DNA from: Smithella sp.
GTDB lineage: Bacteria; Desulfobacterota; Syntrophia; Syntrophales; Smithellaceae
DNA length: 7,848 bases
Assembly (NCBI GenBank): GCA_012797505.1
Contig: JAAZOZ010000027.1
Coordinates: 1 to 7,848, forward strand
Direction: 5' to 3'
The notes under the pieces are model-generated. The model worked only from the letters and a program-made list of their open reading frames with translations. It did no database searches and had not been told where the DNA came from. The stretch's first letter is position 1. Each line of letters starts with the position of its first letter. Shown here in pieces: positions 1 through 5,735 of this stretch. The position numbers and the translations under genes were made by a program.

Positions 1-40
1 CGATGATGATATGATCCAGAATCGTGACGGTGTTTGGCAT
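1..40 (-). CDS. 5' end of an unidentified gene downstream of leuB (partial)
   Basis: An ATG at 38-40 on the minus strand opens a frame that runs off the window with no stop: MPNTVTILDHIII. An AAGGA Shine-Dalgarno-like stretch lies 8 bases before it, and the start is 35 bases after the leuB stop. This suggests the last visible gene of the same transcript. Only 13 residues are seen, which is too few to name a family. Aspartate-semialdehyde dehydrogenase often follows leuB in related bacteria, but this N-terminus does not show its Rossmann glycine motif, so I do not propose it. Confidence 0.5.
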   Translation of the reverse strand, partial: MPNTVTILDHIII

Positions 41-75
41 GTTGATCGTCCTTGTCCGCCGTATGCCTTGCAGGG

Positions 76-1173
76 CTATGAATGCAGGAGGGTAGAAAGT
101 TTCCGGACGACGGCGTCGCCCATTTCCTCCGTGGTGTCCGCTCTTCCGCCCGCCGGGGCAATATCCGGAGTGCGCCGGCCATCCCGCAGGACGCTTTTTA
201 CCGCTTGTTCAATCAGCGCCGCCTCTGCCGGTCTGTCCAACGAATGCCGCAGCATCATGGCGACGGACAGAATGGTTGCCAGCGGGTTGGCGATGTTCTT
301 TCCCGCGATGTCCGGCGCGGAGCCGTGGATCGGCTCGTACAGAGCCTTCCCGTCGCCCAGGCTGGCGGACGGCAGCATGCCGATGGAGCCGGTCAGCATG
401 GCGGCTTCGTCGCTCAGAATGTCGCCGAACAAATTGGAGGTCACGATTACGTCAAACTGCGAAGGATTGCGGATGAGCTGCATGGCGCAGTTGTCCACAT
501 ACATGTGCGAAAGCGCCACGTCGGGATAGCCGCGGCCGGTCTCCGTGACGACCTGACGCCACAGTTCCGTGGTTTCCAGAACATTGGCCTTGTCCACCGA
601 CAGGAGTTTTTTCCTTCGGCCGCGCGCCAGTTCAAACGCGCGCAGTGCGATGCGGCGGATTTCGTCTTCCGTGTAGATCATGGTGTTGACGCCGGTGCGC
701 CGGCCGCTTTGGTCTTTGGTCACGCCGCGCGGTTTTCCGAAGTAGATGTCGCCGGTCAGCTCCCGCAAAATCATGATGTCGATGCCCTGCACCAGATTCT
801 TTTTGAGCGGGGAGGCGTCCGCCAGTTCGTCAAAGACCAATACGGGCCGCAGGTTGGCGTAAAGCCCCAGCTTTTCGCGCAGGCCCAGAAGCGCGCGCTC
901 CGGCCGGACGCTGTAGTCCAGGCCTTCCCATTTCGGTCCGCCCACCGCGCCCAGCAGCACGGCGTCGCTTTGCAGGGCAAGCATCAGGCTTTCGTCGGGA
1001 AAGGGGGCGCCGCACGCGTCATAGGCGCTTCCGCCGATCAGTCCCTCCGTCAGCGTCAGGGAGATGCCGCGGCGGTCGGCGACGAGCCTCAGGACTTTCA
1101 GGGCTTCCCGGATGATTTCCGGACCGATTCCATCTCCGGCGAAAACGGCGATCTTCAGATTTTGTTTTGTCAT
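76..1173 (-). CDS. leuB: 3-isopropylmalate dehydrogenase
   Basis: 365 aa, full family length. It catalyses the NAD-dependent oxidation and decarboxylation of 3-isopropylmalate to 2-ketoisocaproate, the third specific step of leucine synthesis, in the cytoplasm. Visible family features in order: the N-terminal GDGIGPEI (13-20); the GAVGGPKWE loop (75-83); the substrate-binding arginine region near 100-109 (LREKLGLYANLRP); LRELTGDIYFG (136-146); KANVLETTELW (195-205); the metal and substrate aspartates in NLFGDILSDEAA (247-258); and GSIGMLPSASLG with the NAD-site EPIHGSAPDIAGKNIANP (280-297). The ATG at 1171-1173 aligns with the conserved N-terminus. It lies only 7 bases after the leuD stop, and its weak GAGAA ribosome site overlaps that stop, so translational coupling to leuD is likely. 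It ends with TAG at 76-78. It is the last complete gene of leuACDB in this window. Identification is secure. Confidence 0.97.
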   Translation of the reverse strand: MTKQNLKIAVFAGDGIGPEIIREALKVLRLVADRRGISLTLTEGLIGGSAYDACGAPFPDESLMLALQSDAVLLGAVGGPKWEGLDYSVRPERALLGLREKLGLYANLRPVLVFDELADASPLKKNLVQGIDIMILRELTGDIYFGKPRGVTKDQSGRRTGVNTMIYTEDEIRRIALRAFELARGRRKKLLSVDKANVLETTELWRQVVTETGRGYPDVALSHMYVDNCAMQLIRNPSQFDVIVTSNLFGDILSDEAAMLTGSIGMLPSASLGDGKALYEPIHGSAPDIAGKNIANPLATILSVAMMLRHSLDRPAEAALIEQAVKSVLRDGRRTPDIAPAGGRADTTEEMGDAVVRKLSTLLHS

Positions 1174-1180
1174 GCTTTTC

Positions 1181-1666
<486 letters not shown>

Positions 1667-1685
1667 GGTCTTGTTCCCTTTGGAT

Positions 1686-2945
1686 TTATAGTTCTTCCGG
1701 TGAAGCGATGCGGCCCAGAACGGCGGATGCCGCGGCCACGGCGGGGCCGGCCAGATAGACTTCGCTTTTGGGGTGGCCCATGCGCCCCACAAAATTGCGG
1801 TTGGTCGTGGCGACGGATTTTTCGCCCTCGGCCAGGATGCCCAGGTGGCCCCCCAGGCACGCGCCGCACGACGGCGGACTGATCACCGCTCCCGCGTCCA
1901 TGAAGATTTCCAGCAGCCCTTCCCGGAGGGCCTGCCGATAAATGAGCGGTGTGGCCGGAACCACGATCAGGCGGACATGGGGGGCGGCCTTGCGGCCTTT
2001 TAAAATTCCGGCGGCAACGCGCAGATCTTCAATCCGGCCGTTGGTGCAGCTCCCGATCAGGGATTGGTCAATTTTTACGCCGCCTGCCTGGCTGATTCCC
2101 CTGACGTTGGAAGGCAGATGCGGAAAGGCGACCTGAAGCTCCAGTTGGGAGGCGTCGATTTCAATCGTCTGCGCGTAAACGGCGTCCGGATCGGAAGTGT
2201 AAAATGTGTAAGGCCTTTTGGCGCGCGGTTTGACGTATTCCCCGGTGATTTCGTCCGGCGGAAAGATGCCGTTTTTCGCGCCGGCTTCGATGGCCATGTT
2301 GGCCATGGACAGCCGGTCGGCCATGGGAAGCCTGCGGATGGTTTCACCCGTGAACTCCATCGCGGAATAGAGAGCGCCGTCCACGCCGATGCGTCCGATG
2401 ATGTGAAGAATCAGGTCTTTTCCGGAAACCCATTTTTGCAGTTTGCCGTAGATGACAAATTTGATCGACGGCGGAACCTTGAACCACAGTTCGCCCGTGA
2501 GCATGGCGGCGGCGAGATCCGTGCTGCCGACGCCGGTGGCAAAAGCGCCCAGGGCGCCGTAGGTGCAGGTGTGGCTGTCCGCGCCGATGACCAGGTCGCC
2601 GGGAAGAACGATGCCCTTTTCCGGCAGCAGCGCGTGTTCGACGCCCACCTGTCCGCCTTCGTAGAAGTGTGTGACGCCGTGTTCGAAGGCGAACTCGCGG
2701 ACGGTTTTGCACTGCTGGGCGGAGTCGATGTCTTTGTTCGGCGTAAAATGATCCAAAACCAGCGCCACCCGGTCGCGGTCAAAAACCTTCTTCCCGCCGG
2801 CCGCGCGGAATTCGCGGATGGCGATGGGCGCCGTGATGTCGTTGCCCAGCGCGATATCGACCCGGGCGTTGATGAGCCGGCCGGGCGCGATTTCCTTCAG
2901 GTCCGTGTGGGCCATTAAAATTTTTTCCGTTATCGTGTATCCCAC
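1686..2945 (-). CDS. leuC: 3-isopropylmalate dehydratase large subunit (4Fe-4S, aconitase superfamily)
   Basis: 419 aa, matching the short LeuC/homoaconitase-like type common in archaea, clostridia and deltaproteobacteria (about 420 aa), not the roughly 466-aa enterobacterial type. It is the catalytic subunit of isopropylmalate isomerase. The three likely cluster ligands are visible: C300 in IGSCTNGRIEDL, and C360 and C363 in PPSCGACLGGHLG. Also present are ADSHTCTYGALGAFATGVGSTD (122-143) and the C-terminal TTNRNFVGRMGHP (380-392). I chose the GTG start at 2943-2945 over the in-frame ATG at 2913-2915. AGGGAG lies 8 bases before the GTG, and the extra residues (MGYTITEKIL) match the usual N-terminus of this LeuC type, MG-TITEKI. 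A 186-base gap separates it from leuA, unlike the 7-19 base spacing of leuC-leuD-leuB. A possible internal promoter lies just upstream. Confidence 0.96.
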   Translation of the reverse strand: MGYTITEKILMAHTDLKEIAPGRLINARVDIALGNDITAPIAIREFRAAGGKKVFDRDRVALVLDHFTPNKDIDSAQQCKTVREFAFEHGVTHFYEGGQVGVEHALLPEKGIVLPGDLVIGADSHTCTYGALGAFATGVGSTDLAAAMLTGELWFKVPPSIKFVIYGKLQKWVSGKDLILHIIGRIGVDGALYSAMEFTGETIRRLPMADRLSMANMAIEAGAKNGIFPPDEITGEYVKPRAKRPYTFYTSDPDAVYAQTIEIDASQLELQVAFPHLPSNVRGISQAGGVKIDQSLIGSCTNGRIEDLRVAAGILKGRKAAPHVRLIVVPATPLIYRQALREGLLEIFMDAGAVISPPSCGACLGGHLGILAEGEKSVATTNRNFVGRMGHPKSEVYLAGPAVAAASAVLGRIASPEEL

Positions 2946-2974
2946 GCTGTAAGCTCCCTGATGATGGAATGCGT

Positions 2975-3004
2975 TTTATAAAGATGATGCCGACGCTTTC
3001 GCAA
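2975..3004 (-). promoter_or_regulatory. Possible internal promoter for leuCDB
   Basis: On the minus strand TTGCGA (2999-3004, 4 of 6 to the -35 consensus) and TATAAA (2975-2980, 5 of 6 to -10) are 18 bases apart. The predicted start near 2968 lies just before the leuC ribosome site. The -35 lies inside the left arm of the inverted repeat 3000-3103. It would allow leuCDB expression independent of the attenuator ahead of leuA. This is consensus matching only, so confidence is modest. Confidence 0.35.
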
Positions 3005-3103
3005 AAAACCGGGTTTGCCGGGCCGGCCGGAGGGGCCGACCTTTGAACTCCTGAGGGTTGGACAGCCCGCCATGACAAACGGTATCCCACCGGATTTTTT
3101 GCG
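3000..3103. repeat. Long inverted repeat in the leuA-leuC gap (possible structured RNA)
   Basis: The 186 bases between leuA and leuC hold no convincing gene but do show a dyad. CGCAAAAAACCGG at 3000-3012 is complementary to CCGGATTTTTTGCG at 3090-3103 apart from one extra base. Inside it GTTTG at 3013-3017 pairs with CAAAC at 3076-3080. The interior also has a GC-rich GGCCGGCC block (3022-3029) that can fold with GGCCGACC (3034-3041) through a G-U pair in minus-strand RNA. It could be an mRNA-stability or processing element, a remnant of a small palindromic repeat, or an inefficient terminator: a 4-bp CCGG hairpin is followed by T6 on the minus strand. Its function is unknown. Confidence 0.5.
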
Positions 3104-3131
3104 GGAACGCGGTTTTTCACTATCGCATTTT

Positions 3132-4682
3132 TCAGCTTAATTCAAGTTTAACCTTTTTGGCGTTGTCTTTCAAAAATTCCAGCCGGTTCAGCGCGTTGAT
3201 GTACGCCTTGGCCGAGGCCACGATCACGTCCGGATGCGCGCCGCGCCCGATGACGGAATGCCCGTTGTACTTGAGTTGCACCATCGTCTCCCCCTGCGCG
3301 TCCGATCCGCCGGTAATGGCGTTGACCGCGTACTTCAAAAGCAGGTAGTTGGTCTTGGTGATGTTGCGGATGGCCGCGAAGGTCGCATCCACCGGCCCGT
3401 TGCCGAATCCCGCGTCGCGGATCACGTCTTTGCCCACCTGCATTTCCATGGTCGCCGTGGGAATGGCCACATTGCCGCTGACCACATTGAGGTAGATCAG
3501 GTTGTACTTTTCCTCTCCCCGGTAGATCTCTTCATAGAGAATCGCCTCCATGTCCTCATCGTAGATGTCTTTCTTCACATCCGCCAGGTCTTTCACCTTT
3601 GCCGCGACGCGGTTGATCTGATCTTCATTCAGGAGGTAGCCCATTTTTTTCAGATGCTGCGAAATGGCCGCGCGACCGGAATGCTTGCCCAAAACGATAT
3701 GGCTGTCGCTGATCCCGACGGACTGGGGCGTCATAATCTCGTAGGTGATTTTCTCCTTGATCAGGCCGTCCTGATGGATGCCGGATTCGTGCGCGAACGC
3801 GTTGGCGCCGACGATGGCCTTGTTCGGCTGCACGGGTATGCCGGTAATCTGCGTCAGCAGGCGCGAGGTTTTATAAATCTGATCTGTTTTGATTTGGGTG
3901 GAAAGGCCGAACATATCTTTTCGCGTGGCCAGCGCCATGACGATTTCTTCCATCGCCGTGTTTCCGGCCCTTTCCCCGATGCCGTTGATCGTGCACTCCA
4001 CCTGCCTGGCGCCCGCGCGGATGGCGGCGAGCGAATTGGCCACCGCCAGCCCCAGATCGTTGTGGCAGTGGACGGAGATGATCGTATCGCCCATGTTTTT
4101 CACACGATCGAACAGAAAGGCGATGAGGCTGCCGAACTCTTCGGGAACGGTGTAGCCGACCGTGTCGGGAATATTGACGGTGACGGCGCCCGCGTCAATC
4201 ACGGCGGAAACCATCTGAGCCAGATAATCCCTGTCCGAGCGCGTGGCGTCCATCGGTGAAAATTCGACGTTGGGGGTGTAGGATTTCGCAAGCTTCACGG
4301 CCGCCACCGCTTCCTTGAGCACCTGCGCGCGGCTCTTCTTGAGCTGGTATTTCAGATGGATGTCCGACGATGAAATGAACGTGTGGATGCGGGGATGCGC
4401 CGCCTGCCGGATGGCCTGCCAGGCGCGGTCGATGTCCTGTTTGTTGGCGCGCGCCAGTCCCGCCACCTGCGATTTCCGGATTTCCCGGGCGATCTGGCGG
4501 ACGGCGTCAAAATCGCCCTCCGAGGCGATGGGAAACCCCGCCTCGATGATATCGACGCCGAGCCTTTCGAGCTGTCGGGCCAGAAGCAGCTTTTCCTCCG
4601 TGTTCATGCTGTTGCCCGGCGACTGTTCTCCATCCCGGAGGGATGTGTCAAAAATATAGACGTGATTTTTATCCTTTTTCAT
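3132..4682 (-). CDS. leuA: 2-isopropylmalate synthase
   Basis: 516 aa, usual length for bacterial LeuA. It condenses acetyl-CoA with 2-ketoisovalerate to give 2-isopropylmalate, the committed and normally leucine-inhibited step. The N-terminal DRE-TIM barrel shows FDTSLRDGEQSPG (11-23, metal-binding D12, catalytic R16), GFPIASEGDF (49-58), PMDATRSD (143-150), metal-binding HCHNDLGLAVANS (205-217) and NGIGERAGNTAMEE (233-246). These are followed by the linker motifs HESGIHQDG (298-306) and LGKHSGRAA (331-339). A C-terminal regulatory LeuA dimer domain occupies about 370-510, ending in RGAHPDVIVASAKAYINALNR, so leucine feedback is expected. I chose the ATG at 4680-4682, 5 bases after a perfect AAGGAG; a GTG at 4695-4697 in the same frame would place that site inside the gene. 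Motif order and the intact regulatory domain separate it from homocitrate and citramalate synthases. It is the first enzyme gene after the attenuator. Confidence 0.97.
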   Translation of the reverse strand: MKKDKNHVYIFDTSLRDGEQSPGNSMNTEEKLLLARQLERLGVDIIEAGFPIASEGDFDAVRQIAREIRKSQVAGLARANKQDIDRAWQAIRQAAHPRIHTFISSSDIHLKYQLKKSRAQVLKEAVAAVKLAKSYTPNVEFSPMDATRSDRDYLAQMVSAVIDAGAVTVNIPDTVGYTVPEEFGSLIAFLFDRVKNMGDTIISVHCHNDLGLAVANSLAAIRAGARQVECTINGIGERAGNTAMEEIVMALATRKDMFGLSTQIKTDQIYKTSRLLTQITGIPVQPNKAIVGANAFAHESGIHQDGLIKEKITYEIMTPQSVGISDSHIVLGKHSGRAAISQHLKKMGYLLNEDQINRVAAKVKDLADVKKDIYDEDMEAILYEEIYRGEEKYNLIYLNVVSGNVAIPTATMEMQVGKDVIRDAGFGNGPVDATFAAIRNITKTNYLLLKYAVNAITGGSDAQGETMVQLKYNGHSVIGRGAHPDVIVASAKAYINALNRLEFLKDNAKKVKLELS

Positions 4683-4702
4683 AGGGGCTCCTTTCACTGT
4701 AT

Positions 4703-4735
4703 AAAAAAAGGCCGTGGGTTCCGCCCACGGCCTTT
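4703..4735 (-). terminator. Attenuator terminator of the leu operon
   Basis: On the minus strand AAAGGCCGTGGG (4724-4735) pairs perfectly over 12 bp with CCCACGGCCTTT (4707-4718) around the loop CGGAA, and the stem runs into T7 (4703-4709). This is a textbook intrinsic terminator. It lies between the leader ORF stop (4760) and the leuA ribosome site, ending about 20 bases before the leuA ATG, so it can only act to prevent leuA transcription. No other gene ends here, which marks it as a regulatory attenuator. Confidence 0.9.
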
Positions 4736-4791
4736 CAGGTAATCATCTATTTGAAGCGTTCAGCGACGACCTAAAAACGGCGGGCAGGCGG
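4721..4791 (-). promoter_or_regulatory. Antiterminator alternative to the leu attenuator
   Basis: On the minus-strand RNA the 3' end of the leader ORF (4769-4791) can pair with 4721-4740, which contains the 5' arm of the terminator. The helix has three parts: CCGCCUGC (4784-4791) with GUGGGCGG (4721-4728); GCC (4779-4781) with GGC (4730-4732); and UUUUAGGU (4769-4776) with ACCUGAAA (4733-4740). That is 19 pairs, three of them G-U, with two small interruptions. It is mutually exclusive with the terminator stem. A ribosome at the leader stop (4760-4762) would cover its 5' arm, while one stalled at upstream Leu codons would leave it free. Folding was done by hand, without energies. Confidence 0.75.
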
Positions 4792-4879
4792 CCTTGACCA
4801 ACAGGCGCAACAGGGCGAGGCCCGGAAGCAGGGTCAGAAGAGCGCTTGCCAAAATCGTTGTCGTCCTAAAGCTGAACAT
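4760..4879 (-). CDS. leuL: leu operon leader peptide (39 aa, 11 Leu)
   Basis: A short ORF on the minus strand, ATG at 4877-4879 and TGA at 4760-4762, with AAGGA 6 bases before the start. The peptide begins MFSFRTTTILASALLTLLPG and continues LALLRLLVKAACPPFLGRR. Eleven of 39 codons are leucine, and ten of those fall within codons 10-27. They use CTG, CTT, CTC and TTG, with a lone TTA at codon 36. Ile (codon 9) and Val (codon 28) flank the run. The ORF is directly upstream of a terminator and leuA, and its last codons form one arm of an antiterminator. By analogy with the enterobacterial leu leader, slow decoding of Leu codons when charged tRNA-Leu is scarce would stall the ribosome and let transcription proceed. 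The hydrophobic sequence could also be read as a small membrane peptide, but the context makes a regulatory role far more likely. It shows no family resemblance beyond leucine content, so the symbol rests on position and function. Confidence 0.85.
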   Translation of the reverse strand: MFSFRTTTILASALLTLLPGLALLRLLVKAACPPFLGRR

Positions 4880-4914
4880 TGCTTTCCTTATACATTCGCA
4901 AAAATAGGTTCGTC

Positions 4915-4943
4915 TTGTTAATGCAAAACGCAAGATTTGTCAA
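4915..4943 (-). promoter_or_regulatory. Predicted leu operon promoter
   Basis: On the minus strand a perfect -35 TTGACA (4938-4943) is followed after 17 bases by TAACAA (4915-4920), a weak -10 (3 of 6). The start would be near 4908, giving about 28 bases before the leader ATG. The -35 lies 17 bases beyond the terminator of the upstream gene, so the leu operon appears to be its own transcription unit. The weak -10 leaves the exact start uncertain. Confidence 0.6.
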
Positions 4944-4960
4944 AACTTTTTTCTTTTCAA

Positions 4961-4988
4961 TAAAAAAGGGGAGCCGAAGCTCCCCTTT
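4961..4988 (-). terminator. Intrinsic terminator of the Spy/ZraP-like gene
   Basis: On the minus strand AAAGGGGAGC (4979-4988) pairs over 10 bp with GCTCCCCTTT (4965-4974) around a stable TTCG tetraloop, followed by TTTTTTA (4961-4967, partly within the stem). It starts 24 bases after the stop of the gene at 5013-5525. It insulates that gene from the leu promoter immediately downstream. Confidence 0.9.
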
Positions 4989-5012
4989 CCAAAGGAGGGA
5001 TGGGCAAATTGG

Positions 5013-5525
5013 CTATTGACAGATACCCATTCCTAAACCGGGTCCGGGACCCTGGCCGGCGCCGAATCCACAGTCGCCTCTCATTCCGCCGCGGGGGCCA
5101 AAGCCTGTTTTTCTGCCCCATGGCAAGTTGGCCAGTTTATCCTTTTGCTCAGGAGTCAAAACCTTGTCAATTTCAAACCTTAAGGCGGTTGCTTTGTCCT
5201 CCATTTCGTTTCTCAGTGTCCTCAGCTCCTTTTGAGCCGCAGAGATTTTTTCCTTGTCCGGATTGGCCTGCAGCCACAGTCTTCGCAATTCCACGGATTT
5301 GTCAAAAATCTTTTCCCGGACGGCTTTTGTGGCTTTGTAATGTGCGTCCTGCAGGGCCTCAATTTTTACATTCTGTTCATCAGTCAGGTTTAATCTTTCC
5401 AGGCTTGCATTCCCGCAGGGTCCGTATCCTCTGCCTTTTCCCGGGCCGGGTCCCCAGGCGAAGGCCGACGTCGTTAAAAGCAAGCCCGCCAAAACGGCTG
5501 TTAGCGTTAATGTAATTTTTTTCAT
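5013..5525 (-). CDS. Spy/CpxP/ZraP-like periplasmic protein (metal or envelope stress)
   Basis: 170 aa. Residues 1-23 form a clear Sec signal peptide (MKKITLTL, hydrophobic core, cleavage after AFA), so the mature protein is periplasmic. The middle (about 43-135) is highly charged and predicted helical, and carries two LTxxQ-type motifs, LTDEQ (47-51) and LTPEQ (123-127), typical of the Spy/CpxP/ZraP superfamily of periplasmic chaperones and metal-responsive proteins. Flanking Gly/Pro-rich segments (24-40 and 136-170) contain all three cysteines, C37, C152 and C169. There is only one histidine (H62), so the His-rich zinc-binding pattern of enterobacterial ZraP is not present. The ATG at 5523-5525 follows AAGGAG at a good distance. 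The gene is divergent from a sensor kinase/NtrC-type regulator pair and has a sigma-54 promoter upstream, the layout of E. coli zraP and zraSR. The family call is good. The exact ligand and the name ZraP are inference. Confidence 0.85.
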   Translation of the reverse strand: MKKITLTLTAVLAGLLLTTSAFAWGPGPGKGRGYGPCGNASLERLNLTDEQNVKIEALQDAHYKATKAVREKIFDKSVELRRLWLQANPDKEKISAAQKELRTLRNEMEDKATALRFEIDKVLTPEQKDKLANLPWGRKTGFGPRGGMRGDCGFGAGQGPGPGLGMGICQ

Positions 5526-5572
5526 GGTGCATCTCCTTTTTCATTTATTTCTGATCAGTTGCCGATTTATAG

Positions 5573-5588
5573 AGCAAGGCATGTGCCA
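5573..5588 (-). promoter_or_regulatory. Sigma-54 promoter for the Spy/ZraP-like gene
   Basis: On the minus strand TGGCACATGCCTTGCT matches the sigma-54 consensus TGGCAC-N5-TTGCW. GG (5586-5587) and GC (5574-5575) are exactly 10 bases apart. Transcription would start near 5562, leaving about 36 bases to the ATG at 5525. Sigma-54 promoters require an AAA+ activator, and an NtrC-type regulator gene lies on the other side of the kinase gene. Confidence 0.88.
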
Positions 5589-5631
5589 ACGATGTTAATT
5601 ATTTGTAATTATTGATCTTATTAAAAATCAG

Positions 5632-5644
5632 TAAAAATTTGATT
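5632..5644 (-). promoter_or_regulatory. Predicted IHF site between activator site and sigma-54 promoter
   Basis: On the minus strand AATCAAATTTTTA is an exact match to the IHF consensus WATCAA-N4-TTR, flanked by A/T tracts. It lies between the palindrome (5676-5690) and the sigma-54 promoter (5573-5588). IHF bending typically brings a bound activator to the polymerase from that position. Confidence 0.6.
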
Positions 5645-5672
5645 TGCCTTTTGCCCGCATTGGACGGATAAT
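5644..5672 (+). promoter_or_regulatory. Predicted sigma-70 promoter for the kinase-regulator operon
   Basis: TTGCCT (5644-5649, 4 of 6) and GATAAT (5667-5672, 5 of 6) have the ideal 17-base spacer on the plus strand. The start would be near 5679-5680, inside the palindrome 5676-5690, so a protein bound there could repress this promoter. No correctly spaced sigma-54 site was found on this strand. Confidence 0.5.
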
Positions 5673-5675
5673 GCG

Positions 5676-5690
5676 TACCCAATTTGGGTA
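5676..5690. promoter_or_regulatory. Palindromic operator, probable binding site of the NtrC-type regulator
   Basis: TACCCAATTTGGGTA is a perfect 7-bp inverted repeat around one base. Its centre is about 121 bases upstream of the predicted sigma-54 start, within the usual range for upstream activator sites. A related half-site, TTGTATCC (5705-5712), follows TTGGGTATCC (5684-5693) by 21 bases, two helical turns, and may be a second weaker site. Assignment to the neighbouring regulator is inference. Confidence 0.6.
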
Positions 5691-5735
5691 TCCGGATGGG
5701 TCCATTGTATCCAGGGTGATGCGGGAGAAAAACAC

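Noticed and set aside
1667..1792. Upstream extension of leuD to an ATG at 1792
   Set aside because: It overlaps the conserved end of leuC in another frame, and the ATG at 1666 has a ribosome site and gives the normal LeuD start.
2064..2918. Plus-strand open frame (284 codons) opposite leuC
   Set aside because: The composition is that of an antisense shadow (rich in Arg, Gly, Asp and Val, with no motif), and leuC shows intact catalytic cysteine motifs on the other strand.
2998..3030. Intrinsic terminator after leuA in the leuA-leuC gap
   Set aside because: A T6 tract follows only a 4-bp CCGG hairpin, too weak to call; leuCDB also needs readthrough from leuA or the candidate internal promoter.
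3234..4259. Plus-strand open frame (341 codons) opposite leuA
   Set aside because: It lies wholly inside leuA on the opposite strand and has no family features.
4683..4697. GTG start that would add five residues to LeuA
   Set aside because: The AAGGAG ribosome site lies between this GTG and the ATG at 4682, and nothing comparable precedes the GTG.
4886..4891. TATAAG just before the leader ATG as the leu operon -10
   Set aside because: Transcription would start at about the leader ATG, without the AAGGA ribosome site, and no -35 sits 16-18 bases upstream.
5661..5674. Plus-strand sigma-54 promoter for the kinase (TTGGACGGATAATGC)
   Set aside because: GG and GC are 9 bases apart instead of 10, and the rest of the consensus fits poorly; sigma-54 promoters do not tolerate that spacing.
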